Source of the DNA: an uncultured Muribaculaceae bacterium
Lineage (GTDB): Bacteria > Bacteroidota > Bacteroidia > Bacteroidales > Muribaculaceae
Assembly: GCA_910585755.1 (NCBI GenBank)
Contig: CAJUFH010000063.1
Span: 823 to 16,540 of the forward strand
Reading direction: 5' to 3'
DNA length: 15,718 bases
The notes below the pieces were generated by a model. That model was not told the DNA's origin. It worked only from the letters and a program-made list of their open reading frames with translations, and ran no database searches. Below, one piece after another: positions 7,858-15,664 of this stretch. The position numbers and the translations under genes were made by a program. Each line of letters starts with the position of its first letter. Position 1 is the first letter of the stretch.

Positions 7858-8736
7858 TCAAGGGACTACGGTAATGCCCGCGTTCTTTACCGCCACTGCG
7901 GGATCGGCGTCGGTCACCTTCTGCAGCCAGCGATTGAAGTCGGCGAGTTTAAGCTGGCGGGGCACCAGCTCCCCCCGGGCGGTATCGTTTGGCTTGACGA
8001 ACTTGCGCGGGGAGTAGACCACGCAGAGCCGGTAGTGGTCGAGGTCGGAGTCTGCGGTAAGGCGCAGCTCGTCGACAAGGGGGCGCTCCGCCTCCTTGGC
8101 AAAGGCGGGGTCGAAGAACACCATGTCGCGGCCCCCCTTTACCCTCGCCGCATCGGCCGGGGCGCCGGAATACGGGAGGAGGGTGTTGACCGTGTGGTCG
8201 TCGCCGATGAGGAACACCGCCGCATAGCCGTCGGCCGGGGCGTGGAGAAGGAGGCGGAACGTGTCGCCGCTATGGAACTGCTCCTCGGCGTTCCCCCTCT
8301 CCGCGCCGTTGCGCAGCGGGAGCGCCTCGAACTCGACGCGCTCGTTGCTGAGAGGACGGGCGAACCCTTTGACGGTACAGGTAACGGTCAGGCACCCGTC
8401 CTTGTCAAAGGAGTACTCATACTTCGGCTCGCCGTCGTCGGCGACCCATTCGCCGCGGGCCGCGCGCTGGTGGTCCTGCTGGAAGTAGAGGTCCTCCTTG
8501 CCGTGTGCGGCGGTCTCGACCTGCGAGGTAACGCCGCTGACGACCCATCCGAACTTGTTGCCGACAGCCTCGACACAGGCCCCGCGGTATGCCTTCTCGC
8601 GGCACACGTCGCGCGATTCGTGCCCCTGCCCTATGTAGGTGAAGGTGCCGCTTACCAGCTCGTTCCCCCCGGCGTAGGCCGCCAGGGGGAGGGCGAACGC
8701 GATCAGCGCTATCAGTATTCTCTTAATCAATCGCAT
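7858..8736 (-). CDS. Exported protein with FlgT/LPP20-like N-terminus and DUF4384 domain
   Basis: This 292-residue protein has a signal peptide (about 1-22, ending AAYAGG). Residues about 28-130 (SGTFTYIGQGHESRDVCREKA, then GEWVADDGEP and a strand-rich stretch) look like the FlgT/LPP20-type fold of exported proteins. Residues about 153-245 carry the DUF4384 pattern: a hydrophobic strand (DTFRLLLHAPADGYAAVFL) followed by TVNTLLPYSG and a Gly/Arg loop. From general knowledge DUF4384 occurs beside, or fused to, bacterial caspases, which fits the position directly after the caspase gene. The function of DUF4384 is unknown; a binding or accessory role to the protease is inferred. The ATG lies 4 nt after the caspase stop codon. 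Confidence 0.75.
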   Translation of the reverse strand: MRLIKRILIALIAFALPLAAYAGGNELVSGTFTYIGQGHESRDVCREKAYRGACVEAVGNKFGWVVSGVTSQVETAAHGKEDLYFQQDHQRAARGEWVADDGEPKYEYSFDKDGCLTVTCTVKGFARPLSNERVEFEALPLRNGAERGNAEEQFHSGDTFRLLLHAPADGYAAVFLIGDDHTVNTLLPYSGAPADAARVKGGRDMVFFDPAFAKEAERPLVDELRLTADSDLDHYRLCVVYSPRKFVKPNDTARGELVPRQLKLADFNRWLQKVTDADPAVAVKNAGITVVP

Positions 8737-8740
8737 ATGG

Positions 8741-11338
8741 TCAATTTTTGAGTTTCTCGCCGCGCCACTTGCCTGAGAGACGGCCTGAGGCGGTCGCGGT
8801 CGGGGTCTGTTTCTTGCTGTTGACGATTACCGACTGGCGGCTTACGTTGTCAATCACATAGTCGGAAAGCTCGCCAAGCGAAACCTTCCCCTTGCTCTCC
8901 TGGAGTTTTTTGAGGAGATAGTAGGTGAACAGGCCGTGGGATTTCTCCTTGTACGGAAGCGCGGTCTCGCTGTCGGAAGCGGCGGAAAGGACGAACATGT
9001 TCCCTTTCGGGGCCTCGGCCTTCGGCTTGATTTCAACGCCGCGGGCCTCGTTGAGCATCTTTCCCTCGCGGGTAGCGCCGGAGAAGCAGGCGTCGAGGAA
9101 CACCAGCACGCGCCGGGTATCCATATCGGCCAGGTTCTGATAGAGGCGCCCGAGCGAGAGGCAGGTTTCCGTAACGGCGGCGTCGCCGTCGGTCGGGAGG
9201 AGGAACGCGTCCTTTGTAGCGTCGTCGGGCACGCCGTGGCCGGCGTAATAGAAAATCAGGTCGGCGTTGCCGGAGGTCACGGAAGCGATGTTGCGCATAT
9301 CGGCCAGGGCGCGGAGCATCTCGGCGAGCGACGCGTCGTTGTAGACGCGGATGTTGCTCTTCGGAAGGCCGAGCGTCAGGTTGCAGTAGTCGGCGAACGC
9401 CGCCCCGTCGTGCGAGGCTGCTTCGACATCGACCGCCTTCGAGTAGTTCTCGTTGGCGATGATGACGGCGAAGGTATTAGCCGCGTCGGTCTTATTGACC
9501 GGGATATTCTGGTCGACGTCGCTCTGGGCGTAGGAGCGCTTAGGCTTGGCGGCTACCCCACCCTTCCCCGCCACGCCACCGGGAAGAGTGATTTCGGGAT
9601 TCTTGACATTGACGGCGGTTGTTTTCGAGGCCGCGTCGCTGTTCTCCGCGACATAGGTCTTGCCGGAGGGGAGAATCACGCTGAGGCGCGCCAGGCGCAC
9701 CTTGTTGTTGTCAATCGAATAGCCCGGCTCGCGGAGCTTCGCCATCTCCCACTCGCTCTTGAATCGCTCGGCCTCCCCGTTGTCGAGGGGTACGCGCACC
9801 GAGACGGGGCCGTAGGAGGTTTCGAGCGTGTAAAGCTCCGTGTCCGTGTCGTACGGGAGGAGCTTCGTGTCGGAGAGGGTCAGGCGGCGCGTGTAGAGGG
9901 TCAGATACTCCTTCTCGGCGGCCTTCAGCAGGGCGGCCTTCTGGCGCTCCATGCCGTCGCCGCTGACGCGGCTGACGAAAGCGTCGGTCTTCTCGAACTC
10001 CCCCTTCTTTGCCCAGTCGCCGAGGCGTTTCTCGACATAGCTCTGGGCGAAGTCGCTGTAGCGGGGAGCCTCCTTGGACTGTTTCGGAGAGGAGCCGGAA
10101 GCGGAAGCCCCGAAGGCGCTCCCGTCGACGCTTACCATCGCCGGCATATCCTTCTCGGACAGCGGATTGGAGCCGAGGGCCTTGATTCGGTTGTTAACCT
10201 CGGCGAAGCGGTCAAGGCGGCCGAGACATCCGTAGCTTACGCCGAGGGCCTTCAGGTATTTCAACGAGAAGGGGTCGTTGGCCACGGCCGGCTCGAGATA
10301 CGAGCACGCGGCCTCGAAAAACTCGTCGCTCTGGCGCTTGAACTTCCTCTGCTGCTTCTCGTCGGCCTCGTAGATCATCTGGTTGTAGTTGTCGACGCCG
10401 AGGTTGAAGTACGCTATCGCCAGGTGCCTTACGATGTTGAGATTGTCGGGGCGCATGTCGAAAAGCTTCTGATATGTCGCGAGCGCCTTCTGCAGCTCTC
10501 CCTGCGACTCGTAAAGCTGCCCCTGGATATTGAGCAACTGCTCGTCTCCGGGCTTGAAAATCATCAGCTTGTCGAGGAGTTCCTGGAGATGCTCCGTGTT
10601 GTGTCCGTTGACGCTCGCCTGTACTCCCCCAAGCATCAGTTTCTCGTCGTTGGGGAAGCGGCGCAGGCCCTCCATCGCGGTTTCGACGGCGTCGTCGAAA
10701 TGGCGGAGGTTGGCCTGGGAGTGCAGTTTGAAAAGATATATGTTGGCAAGCTCCTGCTCGGGACCGACCTTTATATACTCGTCGAAATACTTTATGGCTT
10801 CAGCGTATTTTCCACCGTTGAAGGCCGCGGAGGCCGAGATGAAAACCATCACGGGGTACATTCCCTGCGGCTCAACGAACTTCTCGTCGCTGAACGCCGG
10901 ACGGATTTTGGTATCGACATAAGCCGTCGCGAACTTCCTCATCTCCGCCTCGTCCCTGCTGTTGTAGTAGGATGCTCCGCGGAGGATGTCGGGCATAATG
11001 TCGACCAGCATGCTCCGGGCGCGGGTATACGGCTCGCTGCCGGGGGCGCTTTTTTCCAAGGCCGCGCTCGCGGCCTGGTGGGCCTGGAACGCGAGGGGAT
11101 AGACCGTATCGTCGGCCGCCCCGTCGTATTTCTGCCATTTATACTGCTTGTAGAGGTCGGTTGCCTGCTCGACGGCCTCCTCGGCGCTCTGCGCGCCCCC
11201 GGAAAGCCCCATCGCGGGCAAGCCCGGCATTGAGAGAGCGGGCATAGTCATGGTTCCCGCCCCGCCGCCCGCATCCTGGGCGGCGGAGGGGAGAAGGACA
11301 GCCGCGGCCAGCGCGGCGCAAATCAGTTGTTTGTTCAT
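8741..11338 (-). CDS. Exported TPR-caspase (peptidase C14) protein
   Basis: This 865-residue protein starts at ATG 11338; a TTG one codon upstream is unlikely. It has a signal peptide (1-20), then a Met/Pro/Gly-rich stretch (about 28-48). A helical repeat region (about 160-390) contains TPR-like units such as GKYAEAIKYFDEYIK and GELQKALATYQKLFDMRP. A middle region (about 425-600) is unassigned. The C-terminal caspase/metacaspase domain (about 620-840) begins FAVIIANENY and has the dyad His701 in YYAGHG and Cys751 in FLDACFSG, with Asp644 in SHDGAAF, a position usually lining the basic-residue S1 pocket. Cleavage after Lys/Arg is therefore expected but inferred. TPRs probably dock partners from the same operon. 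A periplasmic location distinguishes it from cytoplasmic defence caspases. It begins 7 nt after the WD40 gene. Confidence 0.88.
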   Translation of the reverse strand: MNKQLICAALAAAVLLPSAAQDAGGGAGTMTMPALSMPGLPAMGLSGGAQSAEEAVEQATDLYKQYKWQKYDGAADDTVYPLAFQAHQAASAALEKSAPGSEPYTRARSMLVDIMPDILRGASYYNSRDEAEMRKFATAYVDTKIRPAFSDEKFVEPQGMYPVMVFISASAAFNGGKYAEAIKYFDEYIKVGPEQELANIYLFKLHSQANLRHFDDAVETAMEGLRRFPNDEKLMLGGVQASVNGHNTEHLQELLDKLMIFKPGDEQLLNIQGQLYESQGELQKALATYQKLFDMRPDNLNIVRHLAIAYFNLGVDNYNQMIYEADEKQQRKFKRQSDEFFEAACSYLEPAVANDPFSLKYLKALGVSYGCLGRLDRFAEVNNRIKALGSNPLSEKDMPAMVSVDGSAFGASASGSSPKQSKEAPRYSDFAQSYVEKRLGDWAKKGEFEKTDAFVSRVSGDGMERQKAALLKAAEKEYLTLYTRRLTLSDTKLLPYDTDTELYTLETSYGPVSVRVPLDNGEAERFKSEWEMAKLREPGYSIDNNKVRLARLSVILPSGKTYVAENSDAASKTTAVNVKNPEITLPGGVAGKGGVAAKPKRSYAQSDVDQNIPVNKTDAANTFAVIIANENYSKAVDVEAASHDGAAFADYCNLTLGLPKSNIRVYNDASLAEMLRALADMRNIASVTSGNADLIFYYAGHGVPDDATKDAFLLPTDGDAAVTETCLSLGRLYQNLADMDTRRVLVFLDACFSGATREGKMLNEARGVEIKPKAEAPKGNMFVLSAASDSETALPYKEKSHGLFTYYLLKKLQESKGKVSLGELSDYVIDNVSRQSVIVNSKKQTPTATASGRLSGKWRGEKLKN

Positions 11339-11345
11339 CAAGGGT

Positions 11346-13442
11346 TTAGAAAGCGTCTATGAAGGTAAACTCGGTTGTTATGCGGCGATACTGTCCACCC
11401 TTGTCCTGGGCGACGTTCACCTCGTAACGATAGTCTGTATTCATCTTTGCCATATCCTGTACGTTGTCGTTCAGGTACTTGCGCACACCCAGAGCGCGGA
11501 GCAGGGCGAGCTGCTCGTTCTGCATCGCCTTGTCGGTGATGGTCATAGGGGAAAGCTCGCCGTTCTGCCATACCGGCTCGTCGACAATCTCGCCGAAGGA
11601 GCCGTCGTAGGGGATGCCGTGGATGATCGGCGAGGAGTCCGCCGTCCCGGAGATGTTGATTTTCACCTTTTTGCCCTCCTTGAGGTACTGGGCGAAATCC
11701 CCCTCGAAAGCGGCCTTGACAATCGCGAGCATGGAGGTCGCGGCGCCCGATTCCTCGACGTGGTACTTGCCGGGCTTGAAATCCTCCTCGGCCGAGAACT
11801 CGGGCTCTACCTCGTAGGTAAACTTCACCAGGTAATTGAGTATGCGCTGGCCGTTGGCGTCGTAGTCGGGCACGACGCGCGAGTCAACCGTGATGTTCGT
11901 ATGGTCGGAGATAATGTTCTGCTGCTTGGAGCGCTCGACAACCTGCTGGCGGATTTCCTGGAGCTTCTTCTCCTCCATCATCTGCTGCTGGATGATTTCG
12001 AGCGAGACAACGTTGTCGTCACCCTCCATGAAGCTCAGGGGCATACGCTCGATATTGTCGTAGACGTATGTCTCGCCGTTGTTCCTGTTGAGCACCTTGG
12101 CGTAGATAATCTCGAAATTGTCGTCGGGAAGCACGCCGTAGCGCACGTCGGAGAAAGCGAGGTCACCCGCGTCGGTAAAGGCAGTAATGTTATCCTCGGG
12201 CACAGGGAGGAGAATCGAGGGCATCGTGGAGAAATCGACCTGAAGCATCCCGTTGGTGCGGTTGTACTTACCGAGCGATACCTCGGCCATCGAGAGCTGG
12301 TCGCCGGCTAACTGGGTCGAGATTTCCGACTCGAACAGGCGCATCTGCGCCGCGCGGCTCTGCTCGTTGACACGGGCCTGGTACTCCTCGAGCGTTTCGC
12401 CGGGGAGCATCTTCATCCACTCGTTCATACGCTCGTTGACCTGGTCGGCGATCAGCTTGCCGTAGTAGGGGGCGAGATGCTCCATACGCTTGGCGTTCAC
12501 TGCGTTGAGAGTCGTATAGGTCATAAGGGTGTTGCGCCGCGAGTCGGGGATGAATCGCAGGTCGGTAAGTAATCCGTCGGCCACGTCGTAGGTCTCCCGC
12601 TCGTCGTTCAGCAGGTTTATGAGCACAATCTGCGAGGGGTCGGTAGCGACTGCGAGATATTTGCCGTCGAAGTTGTAGTCGCAGGCGAGCCCCTGGCCCA
12701 GGTCGTCGATTGTTTTCTTTACGAGCATCGTGCGGGTGTCGTAGATGCTTGCCATTCCGTCGGCTGTCAGCACGGCGAGCTGGCTGCTCTCGACGTTGAA
12801 TACCATGTCGGTAACCTTCGCGCCGAAGTCCCATTCCTTGCGGAGCTTCTTCTCCTCCAGGTTGTAGACCGCGGCCTTGCTGCCGCCGCTGACGGCGAGG
12901 TAGTAGCCGTTGGGGCTGACGGTCATCGACGTCACCTCGAAGGGGAGCTCGAAGCTGCCCGTCTCGGCGAATTTGCGGGGCTCGAGCATATGGACTCCGG
13001 TAGAGGTAGCCATCAGGAGGGTGCGCGCGTCGGGGGTATATGCTCCGGCGGTCGGGTTGCCGCTCTTTTTGTTGTTCACCTCGAATTTCTTTACCGGGTC
13101 AACGTCGTCGAGCGCCCAGACCTGGGCGACGCTCTTGTTCTTCGTCCTGTAAACGGCGATGAACGTGTTTCCGGCAGGGCTCATCGCCATGTCGGTTATC
13201 GTGTCCTTCTTCCCGACCTCGAAAAGCGCCTGCCCGCGGGGGGTTGTCATCCGCTTGTGGTTGCGCGGGAAGAACGCGTTGCTGTAAACGAGCATCTCGG
13301 AAGGATTGAAGTCCATTTTAAAAACGTAGTCCTTCTTCGGAAGGCGGGGCTCCTTTACGGCTTTCTTCGCACCCTGGACAGCCGGGGCGAGAACCGCGGC
13401 TGCCAGGCCGACTGCGGCCATGGCTTTAAACCATTGTCTCAT
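11346..13442 (-). CDS. Exported WD40-like beta-propeller with coiled coil and OmpA-like C-terminus
   Basis: This 698-residue protein has a signal peptide (about 1-24, ending AVQGA). Residues about 35-320 form repeated four-strand blades of WD40/YVTN type, for example VTSMTVSPNGYYLAVSGG and LACDYNFDGKYLAVAT. A helical stretch (about 325-385) and a Gln/Glu/Lys-rich coiled coil (about 480-510) follow. The C-terminus (about 590-698) looks like a divergent OmpA-type domain: INISGTADSSP for the usual GHTDS, NEQLALLRALGVRKYL for the N-x-x-LS-x-x-RA-x-x-V helix, and QYRRITTEF for NRRVEI. Peptidoglycan binding is thus possible but unproven, because several consensus residues differ. It probably acts as an envelope scaffold or ligand sensor. 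It is spaced 46 nt from the gene before it and 7 nt from the caspase gene. Confidence 0.75.
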   Translation of the reverse strand: MRQWFKAMAAVGLAAAVLAPAVQGAKKAVKEPRLPKKDYVFKMDFNPSEMLVYSNAFFPRNHKRMTTPRGQALFEVGKKDTITDMAMSPAGNTFIAVYRTKNKSVAQVWALDDVDPVKKFEVNNKKSGNPTAGAYTPDARTLLMATSTGVHMLEPRKFAETGSFELPFEVTSMTVSPNGYYLAVSGGSKAAVYNLEEKKLRKEWDFGAKVTDMVFNVESSQLAVLTADGMASIYDTRTMLVKKTIDDLGQGLACDYNFDGKYLAVATDPSQIVLINLLNDERETYDVADGLLTDLRFIPDSRRNTLMTYTTLNAVNAKRMEHLAPYYGKLIADQVNERMNEWMKMLPGETLEEYQARVNEQSRAAQMRLFESEISTQLAGDQLSMAEVSLGKYNRTNGMLQVDFSTMPSILLPVPEDNITAFTDAGDLAFSDVRYGVLPDDNFEIIYAKVLNRNNGETYVYDNIERMPLSFMEGDDNVVSLEIIQQQMMEEKKLQEIRQQVVERSKQQNIISDHTNITVDSRVVPDYDANGQRILNYLVKFTYEVEPEFSAEEDFKPGKYHVEESGAATSMLAIVKAAFEGDFAQYLKEGKKVKINISGTADSSPIIHGIPYDGSFGEIVDEPVWQNGELSPMTITDKAMQNEQLALLRALGVRKYLNDNVQDMAKMNTDYRYEVNVAQDKGGQYRRITTEFTFIDAF

Positions 13443-13488
13443 AAGAATGTGTGTTGGTTGTATATGATTGATTTAATTTCAGATGGTA

Positions 13489-14367
13489 TCAGAGCGTGCC
13501 GACAAACACAGGGAGGTTTTCCGCACCCCGGGCCGGCTCGCGCATCCCTCCGGCAAGACGGACGTCAATCGCCTCCAGGAGCTTGTCAATGTCGAAAAAG
13601 CACTGGGTCATTATGACGACGTGCCTCTCCCCGGCAACCAGGCCGCTCTGCTGGCCGCGCATCAGCGTCTGGCCGGGGCGGACGACATAGTTTCCGGTAG
13701 GCTGCCCGAGCTCGGAAATCTCGACCCTTGGAGTCTCACCGCTGGTATTGATTTTCAGTATGTTGAAGTAGACGGGATAACTGAGCGTGTTAGCCATCGT
13801 GAAGGAGGCGCCCCCAAGCCGGTCGTCGGTAGTCCGGGTAAAGCTCACGGGGCACTCCCCTTCCTCGAATCCCCCCGCCAGGAGCCTGGGCGAGACTACG
13901 GCGGCAAGCGAGGCGGCGTCGACCTGCATGTCGCGGGCGTCAGGGTCGAATTTCGCCATAGAGCGGGTTGTGCGCCCTACGGTGCTGTAAACCGCCTGCC
14001 CTTCGGCCTTGTCGCGCTTGGAGAAGGTAGTGAACTTGTTGAATGCGCCCGAATTGTCGGCCGCCATGTTCTTGGCGTTGATCATCAGGCTGCTGACGGA
14101 GATAGTCCCCGGCGTGTTCCATACATAGATTTTATGCATCGGCTTGTGGAGGATCTGGATTTCCCCGCCGTCGGCGATAATCACGTTGTCGGAACCCTTC
14201 ACAGCCATCCCCTTCTCGGCGTTCCGGGTCTGCCCGGAGCTGGCGATTTTGACGGGTCCGCTGACATCGTGGACTGTGTACGGCATACCCTGGGCGCTCC
14301 CTTGGGGGAAGGTCAGAAGCATCGCCGCCATGGCAAGCAAATGGGTGAATATTCGGTGTGGTTTCAT
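13489..14367 (-). CDS. Exported FecR-like protein with DUF4384-like C-terminus
   Basis: This 292-residue protein has a signal peptide (about 1-26, MKPHRIFTHLLAMAAMLLTF then PQGSAQG). Residues about 30-100 (VHDVSGPVKIASSG, EKGMAVKGSDNVIIADGGEI) have the beta-rich pattern of FecR-type domains, without the transmembrane and anti-sigma part of a true FecR. Residues about 185-265 (SFTMANTLSYPVYFNILKI, then YVVRPGQTLM) resemble a DUF4384 fold, so the protein may share a domain type with the gene after the caspase. Both assignments are by eye. The ATG overlaps the stop of the CHASE2 gene as ATGA at 14364-14367, so translation is coupled. An in-frame upstream extension to 14955 exists but overlaps CHASE2 and lacks a signal peptide, so it was rejected. 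Confidence 0.7.
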   Translation of the reverse strand: MKPHRIFTHLLAMAAMLLTFPQGSAQGMPYTVHDVSGPVKIASSGQTRNAEKGMAVKGSDNVIIADGGEIQILHKPMHKIYVWNTPGTISVSSLMINAKNMAADNSGAFNKFTTFSKRDKAEGQAVYSTVGRTTRSMAKFDPDARDMQVDAASLAAVVSPRLLAGGFEEGECPVSFTRTTDDRLGGASFTMANTLSYPVYFNILKINTSGETPRVEISELGQPTGNYVVRPGQTLMRGQQSGLVAGERHVVIMTQCFFDIDKLLEAIDVRLAGGMREPARGAENLPVFVGTL

Positions 14368-15587
14368 ATCTGGGGTAGTGTTTCGTTTGTCGGTCGCGTG
14401 TTTTCTATGTGTGGTATGTTTTCTTTCTTGCGGAAAAACGATATTATCCAGCCGCCGAGCGCGGCAAGCCCTAACCATATGTCGGCGGCGAAGAGGCCGA
14501 AGGTAACCATCAGCAGCGAATATGAGAAATTCATGATTACCGAATGGTCGACGAAGAACGTGTAGCCTACCCTGATAATGGCGTACAGGAGCGAAATCTG
14601 GAATATTCGCAGCAGAAGCCCCTTCCCCGCAACCGGGAGCAGCAGCGAGCAGTAGATTACCAGGAAGGCCAGCAGGAAGGCAATCGCCCAGTTGGCCGGA
14701 TCGGGGAGCTGGTAGTAATAGCTCTGGTTGAGGATGGTGGATATTGCCCTGGCGTGGATTTCGACCCCCGACATGCGGCGTTTGACCGGCGTCGGGTGCA
14801 TGTCGGCCACCTCGCGCATCGCCCCTACGAGCACGACTTTGCCGTAGAGCTCGTCGGCGTTGGCGACCATCTCCTCGGGAGTGTAGACCAGGTAGGAGCG
14901 TGATACGAAGTTGATTACCTCGTGACGCTCCCCGCGGCGTACCAGGTCGGCCCATTTTTCAGGGGATGCCTGGCGGGCGACAGCCGACGCGAACGACTGG
15001 GCGATGCGGTCGTCGGCCAGCAGGAACTCGGGAGCGAACTCGCGCACGGGGCTGGAGTTAGTGGCCGTCGGGAGGTTCACTACCCCACCCTGGTAGTCCG
15101 GCAGCGAGTCGCGGAAGAAGGAGACCTCGTCATACTCGAAGCGGACATCCTTCTCTGTCCCCGCGGGACGCACCGTCTCGGCGAGCACGGCCTGCGGCAT
15201 CCCCCGCAGTGTCGCGAGCAGGAGCGAGTCGTTTTCCGACGGGGCGCGGAAGACAATATCGACCCCCACAGCCCGGGGAGAGCACTCGCGGATGAAGTCG
15301 AGCACCTGGGCAGTCCCGAGGCGGTCGCACTCGGATATGTCGACGATGACGACATCCGGGTCAAGCGTGCGCACGGCGCGGCCGTCGGCCGCCATATTGT
15401 AGAAGTCGTTTATAGTGAAATCATTCTGTTCGGGAGCCGCCAGCAACGCCGTCGCCGAAAACGAGAACGGCGACATCAGCACAAGCGAAAGCGCAAACGC
15501 GAGGACCGTAATCCCTAACGCTTGCAATGCTTTAATAATCAAACGATTGCCCCGTGTGTTCCGTCTGGGGCCATCCGCGTGTTCCAT
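14364..15587 (-). CDS. CHASE2-domain membrane protein, first gene of operon
   Basis: This 407-residue protein has an N-terminal membrane segment (about 19-40). An extracytoplasmic CHASE2 sensor domain (about 55-290) carries DPDVVIVDISECDR, ECSPRAVGVDIVF, a long loop, then YGKVVLVGAM and DMHPTPVKRRMSGVEIHARA. Hydrophobic stretches at about 297-317, 325-345 and 352-384 form the usual C-terminal membrane bundle. CHASE2 proteins normally continue into a cyclase, kinase or similar output domain, but here only about 23 polar residues follow, so any signal must pass through the membrane or to periplasmic partners. The ligand is unknown. The gene is preceded by the only good promoter seen for the operon and overlaps the next gene by 4 nt. 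Confidence 0.85.
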   Translation of the reverse strand: MEHADGPRRNTRGNRLIIKALQALGITVLAFALSLVLMSPFSFSATALLAAPEQNDFTINDFYNMAADGRAVRTLDPDVVIVDISECDRLGTAQVLDFIRECSPRAVGVDIVFRAPSENDSLLLATLRGMPQAVLAETVRPAGTEKDVRFEYDEVSFFRDSLPDYQGGVVNLPTATNSSPVREFAPEFLLADDRIAQSFASAVARQASPEKWADLVRRGERHEVINFVSRSYLVYTPEEMVANADELYGKVVLVGAMREVADMHPTPVKRRMSGVEIHARAISTILNQSYYYQLPDPANWAIAFLLAFLVIYCSLLLPVAGKGLLLRIFQISLLYAIIRVGYTFFVDHSVIMNFSYSLLMVTFGLFAADIWLGLAALGGWIISFFRKKENIPHIENTRPTNETLPQI

Positions 15588-15603
15588 CGTGTTGCTGAAA
15601 TGC

Positions 15604-15652
15604 TGTCGGTTTATCCGACAAATTTAGCAATTTTTCACGAAAGACCAACAAA
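15604..15652 (-). promoter_or_regulatory. Operon promoter with adjacent hairpin
   Basis: On the minus strand TAAATTTG (15626-15619) matches the Bacteroidota -7 box. Candidate -33 elements are TTGG (15648-15645, 18-nt spacer) or TTTG (15652-15649, 22-nt spacer). A 6-bp inverted repeat, TGTCGG/CCGACA with a 5-nt loop (15604-15620), overlaps the last two bases of the -7 box and covers the expected transcription start. It could be an operator or a short hairpin at the mRNA 5' end. The leader before the ATG at 15587 is only about 25 nt. Confidence 0.55.
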
Positions 15653-15664
15653 TAAGCCTCTTTT

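Noticed and set aside
8936..11233. Long open frame (765 codons) on the plus strand, antisense to the caspase gene
   Set aside because: It has no signal peptide or recognisable motifs, and is repetitive in Val/Gly/Glu/Leu as expected for the reverse of GC-rich codons. The opposite strand encodes a clear TPR-caspase.
11250..12311. 353-codon plus-strand frame over the WD40 gene
   Set aside because: Same pattern of GC-driven antisense openness; the minus strand carries a propeller protein with a signal peptide.
13483..14565. 360-codon plus-strand frame over the FecR-like gene
   Set aside because: No motifs; antisense to a gene with signal peptide and translational coupling.
14368..14955. N-terminal extension of the FecR-like gene up to 14955
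   Set aside because: It overlaps the conserved CHASE2 coding region, its translation is low-complexity Arg/Gly/His, and the internal ATG at 14367 gives a proper signal peptide and an ATGA overlap.
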